From: Bacteroidota bacterium
GTDB lineage: Bacteria > Bacteroidota > Bacteroidia > Bacteroidales > FEN-979
DNA length: 64,000 bases
Reading direction: 5' to 3'
NCBI GenBank assembly: GCA_026391835.1
Contig: JAPLDF010000075.1
Span: 248,001 to 312,000 of the forward strand
Of the stretch, positions 7,859-17,339 are shown piece by piece (the first letter of the stretch is position 1; every line of letters begins with the position of its first letter). The notes beneath the pieces were generated by a model, which did not search any database, had not been told where the DNA came from, and was given only the letters and a program-made list of their open reading frames with translations. The position numbers were made by a program, and so were the translations under genes.

Positions 7859-10261
7859 TCAGTAGCTGTATACAGCCTCCTCCTTGTTCCCGGCAGGAAT
7901 TTCAACCGTTCTTTCATTTAACGATTTGATCTTGACAGAGTAATCTTTACCACCACACCGCAAAGTCATCATTTCACCAAAGGAATGAAGCACTATGCGG
8001 ATCGACGTAAACTTTGAAACAAAATTCCCCTCTGCTTTTGAAAATATGATCTGCTTCTTCACCGGATCAAACGTGATCGTCCGCTGAAAATATTGCCCGG
8101 TTTCAAACTGGTATGTCAGCCCGTCATCTTCGTAGTAGATAAATGAATTGGGTTTATCTCCGTTATATACATGCACATCCAGTGTCGGGTCAGGTTTTTG
8201 CGCAGTAAACTGGATATCCGACTGCATCGGGATGATCCCCGAAGCCTTCACAAATACCGGCAGGTCGTTGAGCGGTGCATCCACCGTAACTTCCGAGCTG
8301 CCCTTGTAAAACTCCCCGCTGCTGAGCCGGTACCATCCGCCTGCGGGCAGGTATACCTTCGCCGCATCCTGGTTGCACGACACCGGCACTACGAGGACGT
8401 TGTCGCCGAACATGAACTCATTCTGGTACTTCCACCAGTAAACCTTCTCATCAAACGTATAGTTGATCGCCAGGGAGCGGGCCACCGGCAACCCCGAAAC
8501 CGTTGATTCATGAAATGCCGAATAGAGATAGGGTAGGAGCCTGTACCGCTGTTCGATCATCGCCTTCACCGTGCGCTCCACGTTGGTCCCGAATGCCCAT
8601 GGCTCCTTGCTTTTGGTCTCCCACGCCGAATGGTTCCTGAAAAATGGCGTATAAACGCCGAGCGACATCCAGCGGGTAAACAGCTGCTCGGTCGGGTTGC
8701 CCATAAAGCCGCCCACATCGGGACCGGTAAAAGAAACCCCGGAAAGGCCAAGCCCGGTAACCATCCGTGCCGAAAGCAGCATGTGTTCATCGGTGGCATC
8801 GTTGTCGCCCGTCCACACGGCTGAATAGCGCTGGATCCCGGCATAACCGGCACGGGTAAGCACGAAGGGACGTTTGCCCTGCAGCAGCGTCTTGGTCCCT
8901 TCAAACGTGGCACGCGACATCTCCAGCCCATACAGGTTGTGTACCCTGGTAATGGCTGCCTTTCGTCCTTCGAAACCGAATTGAACGATGTTCGGGATGC
9001 TTTGCCCCCAGGCGCTCGGCTCGTTCATGTCGTTCCAGAACCCTTCGACGCCCTGCCCGGAGAGCCTGCTGAAGGAGGCGCCCCACCACTTGCGCACCGG
9101 CTCCATGGTGAAATCGGGAAAATGGCAGCGACCTGGCCACACACTGCCGATATAGTAACTCCCGTCGGGGTACTTTGCAAAGTAGTCGTTTGCAACCCCT
9201 TCATCGTAGGCGAAATAGCCCTTCTCCACCTTTATCCCCGGATCGACAATCGTTGCCAGGTGAAAACCCATGCCGTTGAGCTTGTCTGTCATGGCTTTGG
9301 GCTGCTGGAACCGCTCTTTGTTCCAGGTAAAGATCTTGTAGGAATCCATGTAGTCAATATCGAGGTAAAGCACGTCACAGGGGATCTGCTTGTCGCGAAA
9401 CTGCTGCGCGATGCTCATCAGCTGTGATTCGGGAAAGTAGCTCCAGCGGCATTGCTGGTATCCCAGGCTCCAGTATGGCGGCATCTGCATGCGGCCGGTG
9501 AGCCAGGTATAGTCGCGGATGATCCCCGCAACGGTTGAAGCCCCGAAGAAATAGTAGTCCATTTCGCCATCCGCCGCCGAGAAACTGCTGAACCGTTCAT
9601 CGGTCGAAGCCCCGAAATTGAACCGGGTGCGGTAAGAGTTGTCGAGGAAGATGCCATAGGTTGATGTTCCATGGATCCCGATAAAAAACGGGATGGACTG
9701 GTAGAGCGGATCGTGGTTTGTGGCATACGCGGGCACATCGGAGTTCCAGTTCTCAAAAGAGTTGCCTCGCTTGTCGAGGTTCCCGGTCTTCTCTCCCAGC
9801 CCGAGGAACTTCTCATCGGGGAAGAGTTTTCTATAGGAGGTGACTTCGGTTCCTTGCCATGAAACCGGGAGACCGGCGTCATCCTCAGATATCACTTCAC
9901 CTTTCAACGACCGGATGGCAAACCGGAGCGGGTTCTTATAGATGACTACCTGCAGCGAATCTGTCATAACGGTTGTTGAATCCCTGGCCTCCATGATATC
10001 ATGGAAAAAGGATGAAGGCTGGCGGATGACGGCGTATGAAAAATCGTCAGCCGGTTCCTGCCGGGTGACCCTGATGCGGATAACGGCGGGGGTGTATGAA
10101 TAAATTTGCGCATAGGCGTTTTCGGCCTTTATCACCACTCCATATTTGGTGGGCTGGATGGAGTTTACTTTTCCGGCAAATACCGGGAGACCGGTTTGTG
10201 CATTGGTGACAACCGATGAAAGTGTCATCAGCACCAGAAGGATTCGGGGGAGGAGGTTCAT
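7859..10261 (-). CDS. Glycoside hydrolase family 31 alpha-glucosidase
   Basis: Exported alpha-glycosidase, 800 aa, signal peptide at 1-22 (ending VTNAQ). Order: N-terminal beta-sandwich (about 23-250, with FLGLGEKTG), (beta/alpha)8 barrel (about 255-600), and C-terminal beta domains. Catalytic residues of GH31 are visible: nucleophile Asp411 in FWNDMNEPSAW and acid/base Asp486 in WTGDN; YLDIDYMD at about 299-306 is the substrate-site Asp motif. Retaining hydrolysis of alpha-glucosides or alpha-xylosides is expected; exact specificity cannot be read. No SusC/SusD pair is adjacent, so it is not in a typical polysaccharide locus. A TATATTTG -7-like box (10279-10286) lies 18 nt before the ATG, and a heptamer array starts just upstream. 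Confidence 0.92.
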   Translation of the reverse strand: MNLLPRILLVLMTLSSVVTNAQTGLPVFAGKVNSIQPTKYGVVIKAENAYAQIYSYTPAVIRIRVTRQEPADDFSYAVIRQPSSFFHDIMEARDSTTVMTDSLQVVIYKNPLRFAIRSLKGEVISEDDAGLPVSWQGTEVTSYRKLFPDEKFLGLGEKTGNLDKRGNSFENWNSDVPAYATNHDPLYQSIPFFIGIHGTSTYGIFLDNSYRTRFNFGASTDERFSSFSAADGEMDYYFFGASTVAGIIRDYTWLTGRMQMPPYWSLGYQQCRWSYFPESQLMSIAQQFRDKQIPCDVLYLDIDYMDSYKIFTWNKERFQQPKAMTDKLNGMGFHLATIVDPGIKVEKGYFAYDEGVANDYFAKYPDGSYYIGSVWPGRCHFPDFTMEPVRKWWGASFSRLSGQGVEGFWNDMNEPSAWGQSIPNIVQFGFEGRKAAITRVHNLYGLEMSRATFEGTKTLLQGKRPFVLTRAGYAGIQRYSAVWTGDNDATDEHMLLSARMVTGLGLSGVSFTGPDVGGFMGNPTEQLFTRWMSLGVYTPFFRNHSAWETKSKEPWAFGTNVERTVKAMIEQRYRLLPYLYSAFHESTVSGLPVARSLAINYTFDEKVYWWKYQNEFMFGDNVLVVPVSCNQDAAKVYLPAGGWYRLSSGEFYKGSSEVTVDAPLNDLPVFVKASGIIPMQSDIQFTAQKPDPTLDVHVYNGDKPNSFIYYEDDGLTYQFETGQYFQRTITFDPVKKQIIFSKAEGNFVSKFTSIRIVLHSFGEMMTLRCGGKDYSVKIKSLNERTVEIPAGNKEEAVYSY

Positions 10262-10305
10262 GGCTTGGGAATTTTAGCCAAATATAAGGAAAGGAGGGAA
10301 TATGT

Positions 10306-10488
10306 GAATTACGAATTACGAATGACAAGTGACAAGTGACTATTGACAAGTGACAAGTGACTATTGACAAGTGACCAATGATGATTGACGAATAATGAAT
10401 AATGAATAATGAATAATGAATAATGAATAACGAATAATGAATAATGAATAATGAATAACGAATAATGAATAATGAATAATGAATAATG
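10306..10488. repeat. Heptanucleotide array, about 26 units
   Basis: The stretch keeps a 7-bp phase throughout: GAATTAC x2, GAATGAC, then AAGTGAC/TATTGAC units, then 14 units of AATAATG (two read AATAACG) from 10391. It fills most of the 346-nt gap between the GH31 gene and the small gene at 10608 and lies 45 nt upstream of the GH31 start. The ORF running through it encodes only the repeat. Confidence 0.85.
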
Positions 10489-10607
10489 GGGTTGGAGGGG
10501 GGTAAGAAACTTATTTATGGGCGTGGGGAGAGATGCCTTATGGCTGAAAAAGGCGGTTTTAGGGCATTTTCCGGGCTGGCAGGCATGCGGGAGCAGGATT
10601 TTTATTG

Positions 10608-10895
10608 CTACTTGTTGTTGTCTTCTGCTGCAAAGGCTTTTGTCCTCTTCTGCGATTTTATAAAGCCGTAAGCGCCGTAACAGAAAGCCAGTCCAAGTGT
10701 CAGCCACACGCCGTCTTCGAGTGGTGCGCCGGCAGGACCGCTGCCACCTACTTTGTTATTGGTATTTGAAGGACAGGGAGGGGGGGCAGGTGGTTCCGGC
10801 TGCTGTGCAATGGAGAAAAATGGGGCGATACAGAAAAACAGGATGATCAGCAACCTCGTTATTTTATTCATATTGCATGGAATTATATTTTTCAT
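10608..10895 (-). CDS. Small secreted/membrane protein with Gly-Pro-rich stretch and C-terminal TM tail
   Basis: 95 aa from ATG 10895; ATG 10871 (MNKITRLLIILFF) is an equally good start. A signal peptide ends near FFSIAQ, followed by a Pro-rich segment (PEPPAPPPCP), then VGGSGPAGAPLEDGVW, a hydrophobic segment (LTLGLAFCYGAYGF) and a basic end (KSQKRTK). This layout, short acidic/Gly motif then TM then basic tail, resembles CTERM-type sorting signals known in Bacteroidota (the PID-CTERM kind), but the match is by eye. It follows the T9SS-cargo block on the same strand, 38 nt from the next gene. No enzymatic function can be assigned. Confidence 0.65.
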   Translation of the reverse strand: MKNIIPCNMNKITRLLIILFFCIAPFFSIAQQPEPPAPPPCPSNTNNKVGGSGPAGAPLEDGVWLTLGLAFCYGAYGFIKSQKRTKAFAAEDNNK

Positions 10896-10933
10896 GGGGG
10901 CTAAATAGTTGGCAGTCCGGGTAATGATCGTTG

Positions 10934-13132
10934 TTAATTCAGGTAAACCTTTGCGTTGTATGTGTTGTCGTTCGTAATCACCCGCACGACATAATAGCCC
11001 TCGGGCAAATCGAAGGTGAACTTATTGAGTTGGATGTTTGCGACCGGCTTGCGCGCAATCTCCTGTCCCATCATGTTGTACAGGTACAGCTGGCCAGCCC
11101 TGGGGTTTCCCGAACGGTCTTTCACATACACATCATGTTTGTACGAATAAACCAGCATGTTATTCTTGCCGGCATCATCGATCCCAAAGTATGGATTCAT
11201 AAAATGCAATAAAAACCGGGCTGGGGCATCACCGTCCGTATAGGTGAAATTATATACCGGGTTTGAAGTCAGCTCCTGTGTTTTTGCCTCTTTTTTGTCT
11301 TCCAGCGTGATGATGGTTCCCGATCTGAAACTCTGCAGGTTGCTGGCAGTTACGGCATAGCTGCCTGTACCGTTCTCAAAAATCTGAAGGTTCAATGGAA
11401 TCGTGGCACTCTTATCTGTATACGGAAGGGAGTTGATGGTGAGATTGACGTTATCCTCACTCAGCGTATATAATTGCGGTGTTTGTGCATCTCCGTATAT
11501 TTTTTGTGCATCATAGGCATCATCATATTTTCGGGTGGCATAATCCCGGAAAACGACGGATGCCAGGTCATAAGACTCCCTCCCATTTCCCTGTGCTTTC
11601 AGGTAGAGGACATCCACGTCATTCGGGGCCTGCGCCTCTTTATAAAAAGGAACCGAGTTATTATGGACACGGGCACTGTTAGGAAAAGTCACCGAAGCGG
11701 AAGCTGCATTGGCATAAACAAAGAACGCCTGCATGGGAGGAATGAATTGCGAACCCGTAGCGCCCGCACCTCCTTTAGGGTAGGCAAGGTAAGTTCCAGA
11801 GGATTTTTCCAGGTACCACACCTTTGAGGCTACATTGGTCCACGCAATCCCGGCTGCTTCTATATCGATAGCGCTGGGATAAGGGTTTCCAACCAGGTTA
11901 TAGCCACCTCCCGTGGTCCCTGTAAGGGCCAGGGGATATGTAGACGCTTCGGTGTTTAACACACCTGTGAAATAATGGTTTGTATGGAAATTGGGACCAA
12001 CAGAACCCTGTTCGCTGATAGCGAACCCTTTCATAACTGTGAGCGGGTAATTCGTCTGGGTGTATTCACTGCTCCAGGCTCCAATGCTGGTGTTATACCA
12101 CCTGAGGTAATCCCCCAGAAACACATTGCTTACCGCACTTGTGAGGGGTGAAGCCACATAATGCCAGCAACTGCTGCCCGTGCTGCCAACGCAGGTGGTC
12201 AGATACCGTTCAACCGTTGCCGAACCGGAATTGGGATAACTGATCGTTCCATTGTCGATAAATGATCCCGCTCCCCCGGCATCCGAAGATATCTTCAATC
12301 CTTCCGCTCCATTGATCTCCGTGTTGCCGGTACAGGTCAAATCCGCCCCGACGTTGATCTTTAACTGTGCCCCGGGATGAATACGGAGGGCAAGTGCCTT
12401 GGAGCCGGTGTTGGTAATTTCAGCTGGGGCTGTACCATAATCCCAAACTGAGGTGTTTACAGCGGTGTTCCAATTTACAGTGCCATCCCATTGAGTCCAT
12501 GGGCCATAACTATGTAAATTAAAAGCAGCTGCACAATAGATTCTACCATAATATATACCGGATAAATTGTTTTCATATGAATTGGGAATATTATATACTG
12601 TATTATAGGGGGGGGTGCTTGATGCTTTAAACTGCTGTCCATCCATACCTGACGAATAGAAACTCATTAATGATTGAGACACATTCGCCGAAGACTGCAA
12701 TGGAATACGAATAGTTCCAAGTACCTGATAAGATGTCGTAATAGCACAATAAGCGTCAGGAAAAGATGGGTCAATTGAATTTGTATGATTAACCGTAATG
12801 TAAAGTCGATTATCTGCCCAATTTCTAGACGAAATTGTGTATTTTGGTGTTAGTCCAAGGTCAGGATCGTCATATTGAGAATTAAAAGGGGCATTCAGAG
12901 TTATTAAAGGAAGAATTGAAGTATTGACATCAGATATATTTATGTCGCAATTTATTTGGGTTCCATATAAGTACGAACCTGATACATCTGCTTTCACTAA
13001 AATATCAAAATAAAAATAGTTATTAGGTGAAATATACCTAAGGTAGGGGTTCGCAAATTTAAAGGTCAATGTCTGTGCTATATTTGAGCCTGTTAGCATA
13101 GCGAAACATAATAAGACAATAAATTTTTTCAT
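10934..13132 (-). CDS. T9SS-secreted surface protein with C-terminal sorting domain
   Basis: 732 aa; signal peptide 1-19 (ending GSNIAQ). Residues about 20-190 form a beta-rich domain (FYFDILVKADVSGSYLYGTQ) that resembles the cohesin-like modules of the neighbours but is more divergent. The centre (about 200-480) has features frequent in Bacteroidota surface proteins: GNPYPSAID motifs, and low-complexity Gly/Ser/Thr. The C-terminus from about 655 is a T9SS type A-like tail (GQLYLYNMMGQEIAR, ending NAKVYLN). AT-richness rises in the first 600 nt (12.5-13.1 kb), unlike the rest of the gene. Probably an adhesin or structural component; no catalytic motif seen. Confidence 0.8.
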   Translation of the reverse strand: MKKFIVLLCFAMLTGSNIAQTLTFKFANPYLRYISPNNYFYFDILVKADVSGSYLYGTQINCDINISDVNTSILPLITLNAPFNSQYDDPDLGLTPKYTISSRNWADNRLYITVNHTNSIDPSFPDAYCAITTSYQVLGTIRIPLQSSANVSQSLMSFYSSGMDGQQFKASSTPPYNTVYNIPNSYENNLSGIYYGRIYCAAAFNLHSYGPWTQWDGTVNWNTAVNTSVWDYGTAPAEITNTGSKALALRIHPGAQLKINVGADLTCTGNTEINGAEGLKISSDAGGAGSFIDNGTISYPNSGSATVERYLTTCVGSTGSSCWHYVASPLTSAVSNVFLGDYLRWYNTSIGAWSSEYTQTNYPLTVMKGFAISEQGSVGPNFHTNHYFTGVLNTEASTYPLALTGTTGGGYNLVGNPYPSAIDIEAAGIAWTNVASKVWYLEKSSGTYLAYPKGGAGATGSQFIPPMQAFFVYANAASASVTFPNSARVHNNSVPFYKEAQAPNDVDVLYLKAQGNGRESYDLASVVFRDYATRKYDDAYDAQKIYGDAQTPQLYTLSEDNVNLTINSLPYTDKSATIPLNLQIFENGTGSYAVTASNLQSFRSGTIITLEDKKEAKTQELTSNPVYNFTYTDGDAPARFLLHFMNPYFGIDDAGKNNMLVYSYKHDVYVKDRSGNPRAGQLYLYNMMGQEIARKPVANIQLNKFTFDLPEGYYVVRVITNDNTYNAKVYLN

Positions 13133-13185
13133 AATATCAGTTTTTATACATTTCCATTAGCAATTTTATCTACTGCAATCCTCTA

Positions 13186-15009
13186 TCAGGGTAGCAAATT
13201 GGTTTTCCCGGAGTTTGGAACCCAATAAGTGTTGACATCATTCAGGTATACACTATTATCCATATTAAAATCACCACGGCTGTATATATGGGTCGATCCG
13301 GAATTTACCACCCAATAAGAGTTAACATCATCAAGGTAGATCCGGTTATCTGCACTCCCGTCACCTGCCCTCAGTCCCCAACGTTCCGGGGATGATTCCA
13401 ATTGAATTGCTCCATTTGATCCGCCATACATCTGGCCACTACCAGATGTAAAGTCATATACATAAATGCCTTCATTATTCTTAGATGCACCCGTTGCTGC
13501 AGCCATAACAGCCATATGATTCCTGTGCCTGATTACGGGGTAAAGGTTCTGAGTTACAGATGCATTATAAAACTTTAAAGGAGTACCGTCCAGATCAACG
13601 ATTGAACCGTCATTTTTTAAGAAAGCAGCCCGTTTGCCGATAATGGTTGCAGCAGTTGCACTGCTTGCTGTTGCAGATTGCCGCAGTTCGATCAATACCC
13701 AGTCAACAACATTTGAAGGCAGGGTTTCCACACTTTCAGTTCCTGCATAATTCCACGGAGATACATTATACGGTTGGTTTTTGGGGAATTTTGTCTGATC
13801 TGACCGATCTCCAAGAGTTAAAGTAGAGGCTAAGGTCGTATTCATATTGTGATTCACTGCCGAATATGGTCCTTGTAAAAAAACATTAAAGGAAGCCTGC
13901 AGCCCCGCCTTTCCCCCCGTAAACGTACTCCAGCTGTTCAGGGTTCCCGAAAGGGTATTTGTTCCTGCGTTGACCGGGTTATAAGAGATCAGTGGGGAGA
14001 CTTTCAATAAAAACAGGTCGGTTTCGGCACCGCCATTGGTTACTACTACGTCGTCATCCACATACTTGAAGGAGGCGGTGCAACTGAAACCTGTAATGGG
14101 GTAAGAGAGATTGTTGTCAACCGTCCAGTAACGTGAGATGTGGGTGCCGGAGGTGATGCCGGGATCAGGCACATTGTCATCAATAACCTTGATGCCGACA
14201 TAATTGCCACCAGGGAAGGTGCCGCTTGCAAAGTCGAGGGTCACAGGGGTAAATTCGGGGGTGCCCGTATTGTCCCCAACCGGGTAGGTGAAACTGTATG
14301 GGGCGGAAGGAAACTCCTTTCGCAGTTCGCCCACCCCGTCTGTAACTACCATGGAGGTGGCGGATCCCCCTGTAACAGTGGCCGCCGGGCCCAGCAACAT
14401 CTGGTTGCCGTCAAGGTATACCAGCCCGTTGTTCAGCTCCAGGCCACCGGTTATTGTTTGGTTCCCTTCAACAAGGTACACCCCCTTTCCTGTATTTTCA
14501 ATTCTTAGGATGCCGAACCTGTTCGTGCCGTGAATCTCCTGGAATGCGGTGGTTGATGTTCCTGAAAACAGCACAATACCGGTTCCCCGGTCAACTTCGG
14601 TGAGATTCTTGTTAATGAAGTTTCCTTTGACGACCAGCGTGCCGAGGACATCGAGGTCACCACCAACAATAATGGCATCACCATTGACATACATGGACTG
14701 GTTGTTTACCACAATTCCTGCCTTTACTACAATACTGTCATAAACAGTGGCTTCGCCATAATTTATCAACGTCCCGTTGGCATCAACGATTGCCCTCGCT
14801 GCAATAAGAATTCCGCGGTTTTCCAGTACCCCGCCAACCAGGTTAGTCGCACCACTATCGATCAATTGCACTGATGGTTTGACGATAAGCGTCGTACCGC
14901 TGTGGATTTCAATCTCGCACCTGGCGGACTGAATTCCCAGAAACAACAGCATGGTTACTAAGCAGGTGGTTGTAAGCCACATTGTTCTTCTGATCGTTGG
15001 AGCTTTCAT
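13186..15009 (-). CDS. Secreted protein with C-terminal dockerin-like domain
   Basis: 607 aa from ATG 15009 (MKAPTIRRTMWL); the longer ATG 15081 lies inside the promoter box and is rejected. Signal peptide ends near IQSARC. The middle carries repeated beta-helix-like patches (VNGDAIIVGGDLDVLGTLVV) and LRKEFPSAPYSFTYPVGDN, frequent in Bacteroidota cell-surface proteins. The last 60 residues hold two calcium-loop-like repeats, DGSADNRIYLDDVNSYW and GDFNMDNSVYLNDVNTYW, spaced like the duplicated EF-hand loops of type I dockerins. No T9SS sorting tail follows (ends GKTNLLP). With cohesin-like modules in the adjacent genes, it is a candidate docking partner. Confidence 0.75.
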   Translation of the reverse strand: MKAPTIRRTMWLTTTCLVTMLLFLGIQSARCEIEIHSGTTLIVKPSVQLIDSGATNLVGGVLENRGILIAARAIVDANGTLINYGEATVYDSIVVKAGIVVNNQSMYVNGDAIIVGGDLDVLGTLVVKGNFINKNLTEVDRGTGIVLFSGTSTTAFQEIHGTNRFGILRIENTGKGVYLVEGNQTITGGLELNNGLVYLDGNQMLLGPAATVTGGSATSMVVTDGVGELRKEFPSAPYSFTYPVGDNTGTPEFTPVTLDFASGTFPGGNYVGIKVIDDNVPDPGITSGTHISRYWTVDNNLSYPITGFSCTASFKYVDDDVVVTNGGAETDLFLLKVSPLISYNPVNAGTNTLSGTLNSWSTFTGGKAGLQASFNVFLQGPYSAVNHNMNTTLASTLTLGDRSDQTKFPKNQPYNVSPWNYAGTESVETLPSNVVDWVLIELRQSATASSATAATIIGKRAAFLKNDGSIVDLDGTPLKFYNASVTQNLYPVIRHRNHMAVMAAATGASKNNEGIYVYDFTSGSGQMYGGSNGAIQLESSPERWGLRAGDGSADNRIYLDDVNSYWVVNSGSTHIYSRGDFNMDNSVYLNDVNTYWVPNSGKTNLLP

Positions 15010-15050
15010 ACGTTGATATGTTTTTTTTGAATTTATAATTTTCAAAAACG

Positions 15051-15081
15051 CAAATATAATAATACAACAAAATGTTTCCAA
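15051..15081 (-). promoter_or_regulatory. Bacteroidota-type promoter for the dockerin-like gene
   Basis: On the minus strand, TTG (15081-15079), 20 nt, then TATATTTG (15058-15051). This matches the Bacteroidota -33/-7 consensus (TTTG / TAnnTTTG) in sequence and spacing. Start of transcription would be near 15044, giving a leader of about 35 nt to ATG 15009, and it excludes the upstream ATG 15081. Confidence 0.6.
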
Positions 15082-15108
15082 GAAAAAAATAAAAAATCAC
15101 CAGATTCG

Positions 15109-17211
15109 TTAATTTATAATCAATTTAGATATAAAGATACCACTTTCTTCCTGAATTTCAGCAAAATAAATTCCGGGTAACCATTCACTTGCATCAATTT
15201 GCCGCTCATCGCCGGGGAGTTTTTGGTCCCACAAAAACTCCTTGACCACCCTACCCATAGGATTAATAATGCGGATCCTGGTGTCAAGGCAGCCCTCTTC
15301 AGGGCATCTGTAGTATACATTCTCCCTGGCAGGGTTAGGGTAAAGCCTCGCAGGGTTCCTGGCTAATTCACCGGTACCTGTTATGATAATGTCAATAAGG
15401 TTTGATGTATCGGAAGTGCATCCGTTCATGACTATCCTGTCAAAGTAGGAGCCGCTGTGAACCGGCACAAACGATTGAGCGGTTGCTCCCTGGACGGGAA
15501 CCCCATCCAGGTACCACTGGTTGCCGCAACACTGGTTGGAAGAAAGGACATTCCCATTTTGCGATATGACCGGGGTGGCGGGGATTGGCGATACGACAAC
15601 CACGGCTGTCCCTGAGGTCGTTCCGGAACAATTGGCATCGGATGTTGCCAGCAGGGTATAGGTCCCCGGCATAGAGGTGGTCAGCAGGAACGGCGTGGCC
15701 ACCTGGTTTGATACGGTAACAGAGGTCGTGCCATCGGAATAGGTAAATGACCAGGGAGGTGTGCCGGTCAGGGCGATGGCCAGGGTTGTTTCCGAGCCAT
15801 CATCGCAAAGTGAATCGCCTCCCGAAATTGTGGCGGTCGGCAGAGGATAAACTGTAACGTTTGTGGCGTTTGAAACGGCGTTAAACCCGTCGTTCACCAT
15901 CAACAGGTATTGTGTCGAAACGGCAGGTGATACCTGCGGGTTTTGAAGGTTTGAACTCCAGGGAGGAGTCCCGGAAGGGTTGCTGCTCCATTGATAGGAA
16001 TAATTTCCAGATCCCCCGCCGGCATTGGCATAAAGTTGAACTACCTGCCCTGCGCATGCCCCGTTGGGTATTGCGGCAGGGTTCGTACTGAGGGGGCCGC
16101 CGGTGATGGTGACGATCACCTTGCTGCTGTCGTGGCAAAAAGTGGCCTGGTTGGTGACAACGAGGTTGAAAAGCGTGGTGGCGGCCAGTTGTACTGTCTG
16201 CGGGTGCTGAATGTTTGGATTTACCAGCAGTTGTTCCGGCGACCAGTGGTAGGTGTACAAACCTGCCCCGCCCGGGGCGGCATGCAGTGTCGTCCATGTT
16301 CCATATGGGATGGTAGTGTCATTGCCTGCATGCGCTACGGGAAGCGGATGCACGGTTACAGGCAGGAGTGACGCCGGCCCGCTGCCACAGAGGTTAATCC
16401 CATTTACGGAGACATTTCCCGAAACAGCGTTCCCGGTAAAGTCAACTGTGACCGAATTGGTAGTAGAGCCTGTCGTAATGGTCGCCCCTGCGGGTACGGA
16501 CCAGTTATACCCGATGGCATGCAGCAGCGGGGCAACACTGTAAACAACGCCGGATTGTCCCTGGCACACGGCCGCATCTCCCGAAACGGGACCCGGCGCA
16601 TCCAATCCACCACAAATCGCGCCGTTGATATAATAGGAAGCGAGCGGGCTGTCGTTCAGGATGACGGAGGCTCCGGAGGCAAACTGGCAGGAGCCCCCGT
16701 TGTCATACCACTCAAGGCTTGTAACGCCCGAGAGAAAGGTGAACGTGATTGTGAATATGGTGCTGCCGTTGGCAACTGTCACCCCGTTTCCATACCAGCT
16801 GAGGATGATCATGTGTTTGCCGTTTCCAAGGTCGGTGTCGGTGGTACTGAGCGATCCCACCAGCAATGGATTTTTTGTCACCGAAGCATAATGCGCAACC
16901 GCGTAATCATACGCAAGGCTTAATGAAATCGCCCCGATATTGGTAAATCCCGATACCGTTACCGGGACAGCCACCGGGCCCGGCAATGCATTTGCGACCA
17001 TTGCCGCGGTGGTGATGGGGGCATTTTGGGAGATGCTGATAAACGGTGATATAAGGAGGATGAGTATAAACAATGAACAAGACCCCACCCCGGCCCTCCA
17101 ACAGATTCCTAAGCAACATGACCCCACCCCGGCCCTCCCCTTGGAGGGGAGGGAGGCGTTTCGCGTTGATATTTGGGGTGCTTTTTGCATGGGTTGGTCT
17201 GCGGAAAACAT
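15109..17211 (-). CDS. T9SS-secreted protein with one cohesin-like module and Ig-like repeats
   Basis: Up to 700 aa. After a signal-like core (SLFILILLISPFISISQ) comes a cohesin-like module (NAPITTAAMV to ASYYINGAICGG) closely similar to the four modules of the upstream gene, including DNGGSCQ and VILNDSP. PKD/Ig-like repeats follow, then a T9SS tail (LYPNPARENVYY, ending SKLIIN). The start is uncertain: codons upstream of the hydrophobic core are translated CCCTCC/GGAGGG repeat, with ATGs at 17211 and 17190 upstream of it; GTG 17088 would give a normal-length signal peptide (MGSCSLFILILL). I favour the GTG or an altered start caused by repeat insertion. Function: likely surface scaffold or anchoring protein. 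Confidence 0.8.
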   Translation of the reverse strand: MFSADQPMQKAPQISTRNASLPSKGRAGVGSCCLGICWRAGVGSCSLFILILLISPFISISQNAPITTAAMVANALPGPVAVPVTVSGFTNIGAISLSLAYDYAVAHYASVTKNPLLVGSLSTTDTDLGNGKHMIILSWYGNGVTVANGSTIFTITFTFLSGVTSLEWYDNGGSCQFASGASVILNDSPLASYYINGAICGGLDAPGPVSGDAAVCQGQSGVVYSVAPLLHAIGYNWSVPAGATITTGSTTNSVTVDFTGNAVSGNVSVNGINLCGSGPASLLPVTVHPLPVAHAGNDTTIPYGTWTTLHAAPGGAGLYTYHWSPEQLLVNPNIQHPQTVQLAATTLFNLVVTNQATFCHDSSKVIVTITGGPLSTNPAAIPNGACAGQVVQLYANAGGGSGNYSYQWSSNPSGTPPWSSNLQNPQVSPAVSTQYLLMVNDGFNAVSNATNVTVYPLPTATISGGDSLCDDGSETTLAIALTGTPPWSFTYSDGTTSVTVSNQVATPFLLTTSMPGTYTLLATSDANCSGTTSGTAVVVVSPIPATPVISQNGNVLSSNQCCGNQWYLDGVPVQGATAQSFVPVHSGSYFDRIVMNGCTSDTSNLIDIIITGTGELARNPARLYPNPARENVYYRCPEEGCLDTRIRIINPMGRVVKEFLWDQKLPGDERQIDASEWLPGIYFAEIQEESGIFISKLIIN

Positions 17212-17330
17212 CTTTAATTTAAGATCATCATTTCAATTCTGGTAACCCTTCTCCCTCCCCTCCAAGGCGAGGGCCGGGGAGAGGTCCTTTCTAAAGGGAA
17301 TGGCCCTTTCAAAAGGGGAGAGGTCCTTTA
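17080..17330. repeat. CCCTCC/GGAGGG palindromic repeat cluster
   Basis: Two copies of GACCCCACCCCGGCCCTCC (about 17081 and 17121), a CCCTCCCCTTGGAGGGG palindrome, and an inverted relative at 17246-17330 (CTCCCCTCCAAGGCGAGGGC, then AGAGGTCCTTT twice). This GC-rich unit lies between the two cohesin-protein genes and overlaps the annotated 5' end of the downstream one. It resembles dispersed intergenic repeats of Bacteroidota genomes. Confidence 0.7.
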
Positions 17331-17339
17331 AATAGCAGA

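Noticed and set aside
10309-10707. ORF of 132 codons rich in HYSLFII repeats
   Set aside because: It is only the translation of the heptamer array and the antisense of the small gene's upstream region.
13186-15081. Longer dockerin-like protein starting at ATG 15081
   Set aside because: The extra 24 codons overlap the TTG-N20-TATATTTG promoter and lack a signal peptide start.
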